Shown here in pieces: positions 7,867 to 16,755 of a stretch of 64,000 bases of DNA (position 1 is the first letter of the stretch; each line of letters opens with the position of its first letter). The position numbers and the translations under genes were made by a program. Location: NCBI GenBank assembly GCA_036012865.1, contig DASCQC010000010.1, positions 53,613 through 117,612 on the forward strand, written 5' to 3'. This DNA comes from DASCQC01 sp036012865 (GTDB lineage: Bacteria > Pseudomonadota > Gammaproteobacteria > Comchoanobacterales > Comchoanobacteraceae). The notes beneath the pieces are model-generated. The model was not told where the DNA came from, made no database searches, and worked only from the letters and a program-made list of their open reading frames with translations.

Positions 7867-9612
7867 CTATTTAAATCTATTATGGATAACTTTTCCATGC
7901 TCTAGCTCAATAATTCGATCACAATCTTTCAGAGTTGTAAGTCTGTGGGCGACCATAATCACAGTACGATCCTTGCTCACATCATTAATGGTTTTCATCA
8001 ATCTGCTTTCTGTTTCATTGTCAAGGGCTGATGTTGCTTCATCAAAGATGAGAACTTCAGGGTTATGATAGAGGGCTCTGGCGATTGAGATTCTCTGACG
8101 TTCACCGCCTGAAAGTCTAATGCCTCGTTCTCCTACAATGGCCTCAGTTGTGTTGGGTAAGGAGTCAATAAAGCCTCGAAGTTGTGCAGCATCAATAGCA
8201 TGGTTTAGTTTATCCTCATCAATATCCTGTTCTCCAAAAGCAATATTGGCTGCTATGGTGTCATCAGTTAGGTAAACAGCTTGAGGGACATAGCCGATCA
8301 TTTGATGCCATTGAAAAGCATTTACGGGGTGAGTTTCGTCAATCAAGACGCTTCCTTTTGAAGGTTTTAATAACCCTAAGATTAGGTCTATTAAGGTGGA
8401 TTTTCCAGAGCCTGTTTTTCCAATAAGACCGATAGATTCGCCTTTCATTATCGTTAGATTAATATTATTTAGGGCATTCTTTTCAGTATTAAGGTATTGA
8501 AAATCAAGGTTTCTTAATGAGATGCTTTTACTGAATTGAAAGGATGGGTGGTGGATGTAATGTTGCTCAGATGCCATGGTGAAGTATTCTTTGTGGACAC
8601 GTTCAATATTAGGAATGATTGATTTAAAGGTATTAAGTTGATTGATGATTCGATTAAGGCCAGGCATGAGGCGAAAGCCAACATAAAGATAACCACTCAA
8701 AACGCCTAACACTGAGATTGGAGCGTCATTATTTAGGCAAAGGTAATAGGTAGATAGTACAAATATACCAACAAAAAGTGTTTCCACACCCATTCTAGGT
8801 AATGCGTTAGTTGCTGTTTGCATGGCTTGAATTTTAGATTTTTGATGAGAGTAAATACGATAATCATTAATAAAAGATTCATGTTTCCCTAGTAAAAGGA
8901 TTTCCTTAAATGCATGAAAAAATTGCATCAAATGTTGAGCTGTTTTTATGCCGCAATCTTGTAGCTTTTTCCCCCAATCATAGAAGTAGGGGAATACAAA
9001 GCGTATCAAAATTAGACTAACTGAAAAACCTATCATAGCAAGGATAAATGCAAGACCAGGATTCATGTAAACGATCATGCTAATTAAGCATACAAAGACA
9101 ATGCCTTCAGATAATACACTTGCCATGGACGTCATGCCGCTGGTAAAGGATTGTTCTGCATCTCCAGATATGACATTCAAGCCATAAGACGAATTTCTGG
9201 TTAAATAAAAACCATAATCTATTTTGGAATACCGTTCTAGCAGCTTGTTTTTAAAGGTATAGCACATTCTTTGTATGGAAAAGTTTTGAAAAAATACTTC
9301 GGCAGCAGCAACAATATTTTTAAACAAATAGATTAGACCAAAGATAACAGCAGCATAAAAGACCATTTTACCCGGAGATAATGTTTGAGTAATTCCCAGG
9401 TAATTAAAGTAACGTTTACCACTTGCAGGGTCATTTAGAATCTGTGCAAAAATCACAATGATGCTTGCTGTTAATACTTCAAGTACAGAAACAGTTAAAG
9501 CAAATAGAGCAATTCCAAGCCAATTTAGTTTTTCTTTTTTAGTTAATAGATCTCGTAATTTAAAAATCGCTGAGAGAATTGAGGGGGGTGTGAGGGTTTG
9601 TTGTTTTACCAT
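7867..9612 (-). CDS. ABC exporter/flippase half-transporter (MsbA/PglK-like), surface glycan locus
   Basis: 581 aa. Residues 1-320 carry about six hydrophobic segments (for example WLGIALFALTVSVLEVLTA). The ATPase domain follows, with Walker A GLIGKTGSGKSTLIDL, Q-loop YVPQAVYLTDD, signature LSGGERQRISIARAL, Walker B VLIFDEATSALD and H-loop VAHRLTTL. The single polypeptide has the exporter type-IV fold. As the first enzyme gene after the regulator in a sugar operon, it probably flips a lipid-linked oligosaccharide across the inner membrane, as PglK does. An unrelated lipid or drug substrate remains possible. Confidence 0.8.
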   Translation of the reverse strand: MVKQQTLTPPSILSAIFKLRDLLTKKEKLNWLGIALFALTVSVLEVLTASIIVIFAQILNDPASGKRYFNYLGITQTLSPGKMVFYAAVIFGLIYLFKNIVAAAEVFFQNFSIQRMCYTFKNKLLERYSKIDYGFYLTRNSSYGLNVISGDAEQSFTSGMTSMASVLSEGIVFVCLISMIVYMNPGLAFILAMIGFSVSLILIRFVFPYFYDWGKKLQDCGIKTAQHLMQFFHAFKEILLLGKHESFINDYRIYSHQKSKIQAMQTATNALPRMGVETLFVGIFVLSTYYLCLNNDAPISVLGVLSGYLYVGFRLMPGLNRIINQLNTFKSIIPNIERVHKEYFTMASEQHYIHHPSFQFSKSISLRNLDFQYLNTEKNALNNINLTIMKGESIGLIGKTGSGKSTLIDLILGLLKPSKGSVLIDETHPVNAFQWHQMIGYVPQAVYLTDDTIAANIAFGEQDIDEDKLNHAIDAAQLRGFIDSLPNTTEAIVGERGIRLSGGERQRISIARALYHNPEVLIFDEATSALDNETESRLMKTINDVSKDRTVIMVAHRLTTLKDCDRIIELEHGKVIHNRFK

Positions 9613-9712
9613 AGCTGCCGCAGTCTGGGTGAATAGCTCACGAAGACCAAAAATTTAATAGTTAAGAATTTCAGTACTTTATTCAAAAGTTCCTACATTC
9701 TGGTTGACGAAA

Positions 9713-10342
9713 CTAGGTTTCGTATTGCTCGCTGAGTGTCTCAACGTTAGTAACTCTTCTACGAGTAATGCAAAGAGCATCAATACTAAGGATCTTATGC
9801 TCTGCGATAGAAGAGGTTAGGTTATCAAAAACACCTTGAGGGTTTTTAATATCAGTAATCAGTACCCCGTCAAAAGAAGTTAAGTTTTCTTCAGGTGATT
9901 TTGGGTGGAGGGTTAAGTTGTAATTTTTAGCTACCAATAAGGCAATTTCAGTCATTTCGCCTTCGCCGATGATGGCAATATTTTGCAGGTTGTTGTTTTG
10001 ACAGTCATGAAATAAATGTTCTAATTGAAGTCTTGAGTCACGATAAAAACTCATGGAGCGATGGAGGTACTCTGCAACCATTTTACTTTTTTCGGTAAAA
10101 CCTTTTGGGGTAACAAAATAAACCCATCGTTGAGGGGCTACTTGTTTTGAACGAACATAACCTTTTTGCACACAGGTTTTTAAGTAGCTAACGACCATAC
10201 CAAGGGAGATTCCTATCTCGGTGGATAAGTCTCTTTGTGTGGTCTCTGGATTATCTGATAATTTGGTCAGAAGTTTCGTGGTGATATCATGATTGGTCTG
10301 TTGTTTCGCTGTTTTAAAAACAGAGACAGTGTCTTCATTCAT
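9713..10342 (-). CDS. EPS-associated MarR-like winged-helix regulator with C-terminal extension
   Basis: 209 aa from ATG 10342 (MNEDTVSVFKTAKQ). A longer GTG-started frame to 10405 was rejected because it runs through a good promoter. The wHTH spans about residues 20-90 (LLTKLSDNPETTQRDLSTEI, GISLGMVVSYLKTCVQKGYV, YFVTPKGFTEKSKM), resembling the EPS-associated MarR-type regulators found at the head of polysaccharide clusters. A further ~100 residues contain IAIIGEGEMTEIALLVAKNY, a Rossmann-like segment that may bind a nucleotide or sugar nucleotide. It is transcribed toward the glycan operon with a 100-base gap and probably regulates it. Confidence 0.75.
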   Translation of the reverse strand: MNEDTVSVFKTAKQQTNHDITTKLLTKLSDNPETTQRDLSTEIGISLGMVVSYLKTCVQKGYVRSKQVAPQRWVYFVTPKGFTEKSKMVAEYLHRSMSFYRDSRLQLEHLFHDCQNNNLQNIAIIGEGEMTEIALLVAKNYNLTLHPKSPEENLTSFDGVLITDIKNPQGVFDNLTSSIAEHKILSIDALCITRRRVTNVETLSEQYET

Positions 10343-10372
10343 GAGTTTAGAAATCCTGCGTACATGTAATGA

Positions 10373-10402
10373 ACTATATCGTTTAGATTGAAATATTGTC
10401 AA
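10373..10402 (-). promoter_or_regulatory. sigma70 promoter of the glycan regulator/operon
   Basis: Read on the minus strand, TTGACA (10402-10397), an 18-base spacer and TATAGT (10378-10373) form a strong sigma70-type promoter. The predicted transcript start near 10366 lies just upstream of ATG 10342, which fixes the regulator start. No operator palindrome was identified here. Confidence 0.7.
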
Positions 10403-10617
10403 CACTATTTTTTACCTAATTAAGGAATCTAATGAATACTATGAATTTAATTTTTTAAGAGATAAGTGACGTTTTGAATCACCCTGATGTCGTTCTATTT
10501 TTAGTCAGTATGAAGTTGTTATAGTCAGAAATTTTTTGGCAGAATATTTTAAGAAAGGTAGCATGTGAATACCGTTTCTGTTATATTTTTTTTGATATAA
10601 TTACCAAATAGGAAAAA

Positions 10618-11100
10618 ATGATGTATAAAGCAAAAGCACCCAAGTTATTCTTCACGCCAGCAGGGTCTGGTGAGGGTTTTCCTCCTTTAACAGCTAAGCG
10701 TGGCCAAGGAGCTACTAGGCATGACTGTTTCAAATTTTTCAAAGAAGAAGTGTTGAATACAACGACATTGCAAGAATATAACGAAACTATTATATTATAT
10801 TTGGAGAAAATGACTTTAACTAATACCGAAAATATGGAGGTGGTCTGGGAGGGTCTGTATAAAAAACCCTTACAGAATAAATATTCTAGTTGGGAGAACG
10901 GTTATGAAAAGAGTCAGAAATTTACACAATACAAAAATTTTATACGGAGTTATCTACTGATGCTTTTTGTTCATCATGATTCATTAAAAGATAGCATTCA
11001 GGTTATTACGCGCGCTCCAGATATGAGTGTCCTGCTTAGTGATATAACTGAGATTTCAGCTCTAGGTTCTATAGTTAGTGCAAATTACATGACAGCCTAA
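10618..11100 (+). CDS. Protein of unknown function, paralogue of the next gene
   Basis: 160 aa, family not recognised. AGGA at 10610-10613 serves as ribosome site; ATG 10618 or 10621 are both possible. The N-terminus is Pro/Gly/Lys rich and probably disordered (KAPKLFFTPAGSGEGFPP). The rest looks alpha-helical and soluble, with no signal peptide or membrane helix. Residues 47-150 align by eye with residues 68-170 of the next protein: NETIILYLEKM with HGTIMLHCEDY, FTQYKNFIRSYLLMLF with IVEYKKNISSYFEWLM, and DITEISALGSI with DLDEVSSLAGI. A TATAAT box lies at 10596-10601. The style resembles secreted effectors of intracellular gammaproteobacteria, but no secretion signal is demonstrated. Confidence 0.65.
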   Translation: MMYKAKAPKLFFTPAGSGEGFPPLTAKRGQGATRHDCFKFFKEEVLNTTTLQEYNETIILYLEKMTLTNTENMEVVWEGLYKKPLQNKYSSWENGYEKSQKFTQYKNFIRSYLLMLFVHHDSLKDSIQVITRAPDMSVLLSDITEISALGSIVSANYMTA

Positions 11101-11124
11101 TATTGTTAACTCAGTGTTTTGAGG

Positions 11125-11153
11125 TTGAATTTATAACATGAGTGCTGTATAAT
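11125..11153 (+). promoter_or_regulatory. sigma70 promoter of the 346-aa unknown gene
   Basis: TTGAAT (11125-11130), 17 bases, TATAAT (11148-11153). It is well placed 30 bases upstream of the ATG at 11185, so this gene probably has its own transcript separate from its upstream paralogue. Confidence 0.65.
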
Positions 11154-11184
11154 AATGAAAAATAACCAATAAAAGGAAAAGAGT

Positions 11185-12225
11185 ATGCCTAGAAAATATA
11201 AGCCAATATCTCCATTGTCACCGTCTAATTTCCCAAGACCAAGACTTAATTTTAGTGATACTGTCAAGGTAATAACACCAAAAACATTTGATAATACTCT
11301 GCTAGATTTAAAATCTCCTATGCATGGTGATGAAAATCAGGCCGCTCACTTGAACAGGAAAAGCCCAATCCAAGATTTATTGGAAAAAACGACTGGTCAT
11401 GATCTTCATGGAACCATTATGTTACATTGTGAAGATTATGCTAAGATTTTATCACCTGCCAGTTTACTGTTATGGAATAAATATTTTAAAGATAAGATAG
11501 ATGGTTTTAACTTCAAAAAAGAAAAATATACGAGTCGAGATATTGTTGAGTATAAGAAAAATATAAGTAGCTACTTTGAATGGCTGATGATGCTTACTTA
11601 TTCTGGAAACATTGAAAAAGTAATGACTTTAAGAAAAGATTTAGATGAAGTTAGTAGTTTAGCGGGAATTGCGGCTACATTGAGTGATTTTAGGTTGCCG
11701 AAGGAAGTTTGTAAAAAAGATTTTAAAATTTATGATGTAAGAGATCGGTTTAGTCTTTCCTTATGGAATTGTTTGTTAAATGTGATGATGCAATCTAATC
11801 TATTAAGTTATAAAGCAAAAGTTGACTGTATAGAAATAGTCAAAACAATATTTAATGACTTTCTGAAAGATCGAAGTGAGAATGAATCCGATTTTTTCCT
11901 TTCAAAGCAGGAGTTTGATGATTTGAAGGTAAAGGTTAGAACGTTGCCGACGAGTCTTGCAAAGGCTATAAGAAAATTTCTTAAAGATGAATGCTTCAGA
12001 AAGAACAGTGGTGAGGTTGAATTAATCCTTGCTAGGATACAGGGTTTTGGGGGTAAAATTATCGAGGCAGAAAATCTTATTAAGATTTGCAATTATTTAC
12101 AAGATCTCAATAATTATATGGGCGCTCCAACCAATGAAGATATCATCAATGAATTTGATCGTAATAGTAAGGTAAAGCCAGTTGAAGTCGAGCATGATAA
12201 TGAGGCATTTTTTAAGTATCATTAA
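11185..12225 (+). CDS. Protein of unknown function (346 aa), paralogue of the preceding gene
   Basis: ATG 11185 is preceded by AAAAGGAAAAGAG. The first ~80 residues are Pro/Ser rich and probably disordered (SPLSPSNFPRPRLNF). Residues 85-346 are charged and helical, with Lys/Glu-rich stretches and no signal peptide, transmembrane helix or enzymatic motif that I recognise. The 68-170 segment is related to the whole of the upstream 160-aa protein, so the pair arose by duplication, with the second member keeping a longer C-terminal domain (from SLSLWNCLLNVMMQS). Hypothetical effector or structural protein; no function is assigned. Confidence 0.65.
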   Translation: MPRKYKPISPLSPSNFPRPRLNFSDTVKVITPKTFDNTLLDLKSPMHGDENQAAHLNRKSPIQDLLEKTTGHDLHGTIMLHCEDYAKILSPASLLLWNKYFKDKIDGFNFKKEKYTSRDIVEYKKNISSYFEWLMMLTYSGNIEKVMTLRKDLDEVSSLAGIAATLSDFRLPKEVCKKDFKIYDVRDRFSLSLWNCLLNVMMQSNLLSYKAKVDCIEIVKTIFNDFLKDRSENESDFFLSKQEFDDLKVKVRTLPTSLAKAIRKFLKDECFRKNSGEVELILARIQGFGGKIIEAENLIKICNYLQDLNNYMGAPTNEDIINEFDRNSKVKPVEVEHDNEAFFKYH

Positions 12226-12538
12226 GAATGTTGAATCAATAAGAAAAGATTGTAGTAAGTGATTCATAGGTTTAGTTGTATGGTGGTTTCTTGCTTGAAT
12301 TTCTACATGTAGAGTTTGTATATTCTAAATTTTTTAGGTGTTTACTGTTAGTGGCCTGTATGCTTTAGTCTTTTGATGGTAAATAGATTTTCTTTTATTG
12401 GGTGGTCCTGATAAATCTATTGGGGTCTTTTTATCTACGGTCTTTATTAGGGTTCATTAAGATGTTGTTTTCGAGGTGTAAGGGATGAATTAAATTTGAT
12501 AGAGGGAGTGCTGCTGGTAAGAAGGGGTGGTTCGATAG
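12226..12538. other. Intergenic stretch without recognised gene
   Basis: 313 bases between the 346-aa gene and a convergent GNAT gene. A perfect 12-base palindrome TCTACATGTAGA lies near 12302. T-rich runs near 12428 follow a GGGGTC but no clear hairpin. I see no ORF, tRNA or riboswitch. Confidence 0.5.
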
Positions 12539-13012
12539 CTAGAGGGACACACGTAATTTCATTCCATGATGGCTGCTATTAAAGTTTAATTGTTGATAGA
12601 ATTTTTCTGCGTTATCTCTTCTTTTGTCAGTCATTAATTGAATAATAGCAACGCCACGTTGTTTGCCATAATCAATAGCTTGGTTAATCATCCATTGACC
12701 AACACTCTTTCCGCGGTATTTTTCTTTAACACGGACAGCTTCAATCTGAAGTCTAGTTGAGCAGTTATAGGTAAGTGAGGGGAGTATCGTAAGGTGACAG
12801 GTTGCTATGATTTCTTTTTCATTCTCTACAACCATTAAATATTGATCCGGATCATCGTTGATTGTATGAAATGTTTCAACGTACTTGTCATAAAATTTTG
12901 AAAAAGCTTGTTGACGTTGTTTTCCAAATTTATCATCCATAAGTAATGTAATGATTTCGTTAAGGTCATCTTCATGGGCTTTTCGATAGGCTAGATTCTT
13001 CATTGGAGGCAT
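12539..13012 (-). CDS. GNAT-family N-acetyltransferase
   Basis: 157 aa; ATG 13012 or 13003 could both start it, and neither has a clear Shine-Dalgarno. The GNAT core is visible: AYRKAHEDDLNEIITLLMDD at the N-terminus, ATCHLTILPSL as beta4, and motif A LQIEAVRVKEKYRGKSVGQW with the acetyl-CoA pyrophosphate loop RGKSVG near residue 100. AIIQLMTDKRRDNAEKFYQQ is motif B with the usual Tyr. The acceptor substrate is unknown. It stands alone, convergent with the preceding unknown gene and divergent from the CPBP gene. Confidence 0.8.
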   Translation of the reverse strand: MPPMKNLAYRKAHEDDLNEIITLLMDDKFGKQRQQAFSKFYDKYVETFHTINDDPDQYLMVVENEKEIIATCHLTILPSLTYNCSTRLQIEAVRVKEKYRGKSVGQWMINQAIDYGKQRGVAIIQLMTDKRRDNAEKFYQQLNFNSSHHGMKLRVSL

Positions 13013-13170
13013 GTGTTTATTTTACAGCTATGGTATCATTTTTACAAATGAATATGATTTTTGTGGGTTTTTTAAAGGATTTGTTTTAAAGATTATCATT
13101 CAGATTGAAGGGATAGCTTTTGGAAAGTTATTTTGATAAACTGTGCCATTGACATGGGAGGTAGATTGAC

Positions 13171-14373
13171 ATGAGCGAGGGAAGTGCGGATCAACACATC
13201 AGAGGCTTTTTAAAAAAGCATAATTTTACAGAACTAGAAGTAAATATGCTTGTAAACAATACAGAGCTAGTAAGATATAATTCAGGTGATGGCATTGTTT
13301 GTATGAAAAATAGGGTAGATAAAGTTGTCTTCATGATAGAAGGTATTTCACATTACGAGCATATAAAACCAGATGGAAAGGATCATTTGATTAGGTTGTC
13401 TTATCATTCTCGAGATCCAGTTAATATTGCAGGAAGTTATAGTGTTATTTCTAATCAGGATAGGTTTCCTTATACGGTTAGTGTTCGACAGCCATCACTT
13501 GGTTTTGAGCTGTATATTGATAATCTAAAAAAAATTGAAGAAGCATTGATCTCTAAGGGTGATAACACGGCTTATGAACTTTTTAATAGAAAATTTATGG
13601 GTATGCTTCAAGCTAATTCTACTGCCTCTATTATAGAGGTGTCTATGAAGTTGGGGAGATTGATAGAGGATCGGTCGAATATTGTCCGAGAATTTGTAGT
13701 TATACTTTCTATTTTAGTTATTTATATGGTTTTTTTCAGAATTGAAGAGAATCTAATGCATGTTACACCCAAGATGAATTTGATCATGCATGTTGTATAT
13801 ACTTTAAGCTTTGCATTCTTGTGTGTTATTATGATAGTCAGGAATAAGCGAAAATTCATCAATTATGGAGTATCAACTGTCAACCTGAAAGAAAGCTTGA
13901 TGCATGGATTGAAGTATGCTTGGCCTTTTATACTTTTATCAACAGTTATAAAATATCTGTTAACTATAACCCCGGGGACAATTTATTTTGGGGACTCTAT
14001 CGTCGCTTATGAGAAATTACTGATTCCTTTCTTTTGGGTAGATATGATGATGTATTCATTTCTTTGCTATGTTCAAGAATTTGTCACAAGAGGTTGTTTG
14101 CAAAGCATTCTTGAGAGAATTTTATCCTTTTTAGATTTAAGTGTCTTTTGGGCTATATTAGGGGCTAATGTGCTGTTTGCTATGTTGCATCTTCATCATA
14201 GTTTTTTATTCGCAATAGGCGCTTTCTTTTTTGGTCTCATGTGGGGATATATCTATCATATAAATCGCAATCTTGCTGGAGTCAGTTTAAATCACATGGT
14301 GGTTTCGTTTTATCCTTTAGTCTTTTTGAATGTTGAAAAAGCTTTGTATAGTGGTTCTATTTTTATCAGCTGA
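13171..14373 (+). CDS. Cyclic-nucleotide-binding-like domain fused to CPBP intramembrane protease
   Basis: 400 aa, with GGGAGG nine bases before ATG 13171. Residues 20-160 resemble a cNMP-binding/cupin fold (LVRYNSGDGIVCMKNRVDKV, VFMIEGISHYEHIKPDGKDH). Residues 172-400 hold about seven hydrophobic helices. They carry the CPBP (Abi/CAAX-type) motifs in altered form: QEFVTRG near 297 where EExxxR is usual, FAMLHLHH near 335 and SLNHMVV near 375. The first Glu of the motif is Gln here, so protease activity is uncertain. CPBP proteins act in prenyl-protein processing, bacteriocin immunity or membrane signalling. A sensory cNMP-like domain in front suggests ligand-gated membrane proteolysis (inference). 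Confidence 0.75.
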   Translation: MSEGSADQHIRGFLKKHNFTELEVNMLVNNTELVRYNSGDGIVCMKNRVDKVVFMIEGISHYEHIKPDGKDHLIRLSYHSRDPVNIAGSYSVISNQDRFPYTVSVRQPSLGFELYIDNLKKIEEALISKGDNTAYELFNRKFMGMLQANSTASIIEVSMKLGRLIEDRSNIVREFVVILSILVIYMVFFRIEENLMHVTPKMNLIMHVVYTLSFAFLCVIMIVRNKRKFINYGVSTVNLKESLMHGLKYAWPFILLSTVIKYLLTITPGTIYFGDSIVAYEKLLIPFFWVDMMMYSFLCYVQEFVTRGCLQSILERILSFLDLSVFWAILGANVLFAMLHLHHSFLFAIGAFFFGLMWGYIYHINRNLAGVSLNHMVVSFYPLVFLNVEKALYSGSIFIS

Positions 14374-14412
14374 TAGGGTTTTAATACTTTTTCTCTTCAA
14401 ATGAATTAAAGG

Positions 14413-14446
14413 CTAAGGTTGCTGATTCAGCACCTTAGTTCTTTGT
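14413..14446 (+). terminator. Hairpin after the CPBP gene, possible terminator
   Basis: CTAAGGTTGCTG pairs with CAGCACCTTAG across a short loop, with one bulged base, and is followed by TTCTTTG. The stem is strong but the T-tract is imperfect, so termination efficiency is uncertain. Confidence 0.45.
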
Positions 14447-14601
14447 CATACATGCCTTGAAACTAGCATCATAATTTGCATTGGTTGTATTTCTTATTAC
14501 AATTGGGGTCGTTCAAAGGCACCATAAAATAACAATCTATCTTATATATCCTGTTTTTTTAATAATTTGTACTATAATTAATAGTGAAATGGGGGAAGAG
14601 A

Positions 14602-15555
14602 ATGGCGACAAAATTAAATGATATGATAACATTAGTTGATGAGGCAATGACATTGCAACAATCTATTCATAAAGAACAAAAAATTAAGGTTAATATTTTT
14701 GAGGGCGTTAGAGATACCAGTGAGGGAATTGATCTTGCTAGATTACAAAATTTTTTGGGTAGACCGAGTTCGTTGGGTGAAGCTGAAAAAAAAATGATTC
14801 AATCTATAAAAATATCAATTTTCAATGCTGTGAAGGACTTAGGTGGGGTTGGGTATAAACAGCAATCAAGACATAGGGATAAACTACGAAATCAAGATGC
14901 TTATAACTATGATGATGCGGATAATGCGTTGTTTAAATCGATGCATCAGGGTCTAAATAAGGTTCACAAATCATTTTTAAGCACTTATAAGCACGTAGAG
15001 GATGTTCCTTTGACAAAGGTGCATGAACTGATGACAGATAAGATGCTAAAAATCTATGTTGGGGGGAAAATTAAATTGCAGAATGAGACTTTGCTGAAGG
15101 CTTCAAAACTAAGAACGGAAAAGATAAACAATCTAAAAGAAGAAAAACAAGATAGACTTTTACAGGTTGTTGATTATTTAAATCAACTTGGAGAGGGAGA
15201 GTATGAGCTTTCTGTAGATAGCACAATAAAAGATCTTCAAGAGTTAAGGCAAGGTTTGCAGGATAGAGGACGAGGCTCTAGTGTTGATTCTAACGATTCA
15301 GGATTAGGTGAAAATCGTAACAGAACAAAAACTGAGGTTGAAGATGATAGTCACGACGAAAGAACATATTCTGATGGTTCATTAAGTGGCCGAGACTCAA
15401 CCGATAGTTTTGATGGTTTTCTATCAGCTAGGAGTAGGAGGTCATTGGCTAAGGATGTTAAAGGCAAGATACACCCAAAAAGTGACCCTCCGAAAAAGGG
15501 TGTTGAAGATAATGCAGTGAACAAAAAAGTCAAACGTAATAGCTCATCGCGTTGA
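14602..15555 (+). CDS. Protein of unknown function with acidic, Ser-rich disordered tail (effector-like)
   Basis: 317 aa from ATG 14602, chosen because GGGGGAAGAG precedes it; the in-frame GTG at 14584 lacks such a site. Residues 1-215 are predicted helical and charged (MATKLNDMITLVDEAMTLQQ). Residues 225-300 are Ser/Asp/Gly/Arg rich (SSVDSNDSGLGENRNR, SDGSLSGRDSTDSFDGF), and the end is basic (KKVKRNSSSR). There is no signal peptide or membrane segment. TATAAT at 14573-14578 is its likely -10. The layout of a folded helical part plus a low-complexity tail resembles type IV secreted effectors, but I recognise no family and the idea is inference. Confidence 0.6.
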   Translation: MATKLNDMITLVDEAMTLQQSIHKEQKIKVNIFEGVRDTSEGIDLARLQNFLGRPSSLGEAEKKMIQSIKISIFNAVKDLGGVGYKQQSRHRDKLRNQDAYNYDDADNALFKSMHQGLNKVHKSFLSTYKHVEDVPLTKVHELMTDKMLKIYVGGKIKLQNETLLKASKLRTEKINNLKEEKQDRLLQVVDYLNQLGEGEYELSVDSTIKDLQELRQGLQDRGRGSSVDSNDSGLGENRNRTKTEVEDDSHDERTYSDGSLSGRDSTDSFDGFLSARSRRSLAKDVKGKIHPKSDPPKKGVEDNAVNKKVKRNSSSR

Positions 15556-15557
15556 TA

Positions 15558-16172
15558 TTATTGCTGGATTAAAACTAGAGTGTTTAGTATCTTTTGTACG
15601 GTTTTGATGCACTGTTCACGCTTTTGTTTCCAAGCTAGATCGATGGCCTTGCGATGAGCCATGGGGTGATGTTGTAAGTGATTTTGAACAAAATTAATAT
15701 ACGCCCATTCTTTTTTAGGGGGAGCAGCGGAGTTTTGTCTTCGAAGGTATTCCTGTTGCCACATGTTTGCAAATTGGTGATATGTGGGAGGTGTTCCTTG
15801 TAGCCATTGGTCATTGAGCCAGTCTATTCCGTAAGCTGTAAAATGAAAGTGATTGCCAATGATCTTTTTAAAGAAATTTCGATTTTTGAGGTCATTTTTA
15901 TAAGCTTTTATGAGCATGAGAGTTTGATCTGTAGGTTCATATGCCATGCCAGGTTGGGCGTAGGATTCTTTTGGAAATTTTGGGCAGCTTAATTCTTGTC
16001 CGGTTAATAAGTAATGGGTAGCTCGCAAGATTAGTGTTTTTTTGTTCCCTTTATTTGAAAGAGATAATTGTTTGTTGATATGTCTTAATTCATTGACGTG
16101 AAGGAAGTAAAGGTTTTCTTTTAGACTCTTAATGGTGTTGTTATTTATTGGAGATGTGCGTGTTAGGGGCAT
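15558..16172 (-). CDS. SAP-domain protein (DUF6434-like)
   Basis: 204 aa. Residues 20-60 form a SAP helix-extension-helix, a putative nucleic-acid-binding motif (LHVNELRHINKQLSLSNKGN, KKTLILRATHYLLTGQ). Residues 95-190 contain two similar blocks, FFKKIIGNHFHFTAYGIDWL and INFVQNHLQHHPMAHRKAID. The order SAP plus two such blocks is that of small bacterial SAP/DUF6434-type proteins of unknown function. It is convergent with the effector-like gene, only two bases apart, so they share a terminator region. No membrane segment is present. Confidence 0.6.
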   Translation of the reverse strand: MPLTRTSPINNNTIKSLKENLYFLHVNELRHINKQLSLSNKGNKKTLILRATHYLLTGQELSCPKFPKESYAQPGMAYEPTDQTLMLIKAYKNDLKNRNFFKKIIGNHFHFTAYGIDWLNDQWLQGTPPTYHQFANMWQQEYLRRQNSAAPPKKEWAYINFVQNHLQHHPMAHRKAIDLAWKQKREQCIKTVQKILNTLVLIQQ

Positions 16173-16269
16173 AGGTTTGCGTAATGTTGGGGTTATTTAT
16201 GAGTCTAACTATAATAGCTGATTTTGTTCAAGGGTCATTCCAGTCCTATTAGCTCTATTTGATTTTAGA

Positions 16270-16755
16270 TTAGAACTTGATGCCAAGAAACTCATGTTGA
16301 TTCATGCATAGTTTTTGAAGTGATCTAATGAGGCATTTTCGATTATCGGTATTTAATTGATTAAAGAAGTTGGCTTCTGCGTCGGTTACGATAGGTAATA
16401 CTTTTTGTATTAATGATTTACCGGATTCTGTTAGGTAGACTGATTTTGCTCTTGAGTCATCAATGTTTTCAATACGTTTAACTATCTTCTTGTCGACAAG
16501 ACCTTTGAGGGACTTTGAGACGGTCATTTTGTCTAATTTAGACATGCGTACTAAATCAATTTGAGTAGCAACTGCTCTTTTGGAGTAAAACCACAGAAGC
16601 AATGCAAGAATAACGAATTGGGGGTGAGAAAGTTTATGGGGTTCTAAAACTTTTTTGACGATGGATTTCCATGTTATTGTTGTCTTCCATAATAAAAATC
16701 CTGGCTCCTCCTCTGGTCCAGTGCCTAGTGGAAAATTGCCTCTTTCATCGCCCAT
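16270..16755 (-). CDS. MarR-family transcriptional regulator
   Basis: 161 aa from ATG 16755; an in-frame ATG at 16764 and a TTG at 16785 are alternatives. The winged helix is clear: LSHPQFVILALLLWFYSKRA, QIDLVRMSKLDKMTVSKSLK and VDKKIVKRIENIDDSRAKSV followed by LTESGKSLI. It resembles the MarR protein encoded at 22184-22684 (PGFLLWKTTITWKSIVKKVL against PGFMLWQTYLLWKRKLERLL), so the two are paralogues. It is divergent from the methyltransferase gene at 16982 across 226 bases and may control it. The ligand is unknown. Confidence 0.8.
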   Translation of the reverse strand: MGDERGNFPLGTGPEEEPGFLLWKTTITWKSIVKKVLEPHKLSHPQFVILALLLWFYSKRAVATQIDLVRMSKLDKMTVSKSLKGLVDKKIVKRIENIDDSRAKSVYLTESGKSLIQKVLPIVTDAEANFFNQLNTDNRKCLIRSLQKLCMNQHEFLGIKF

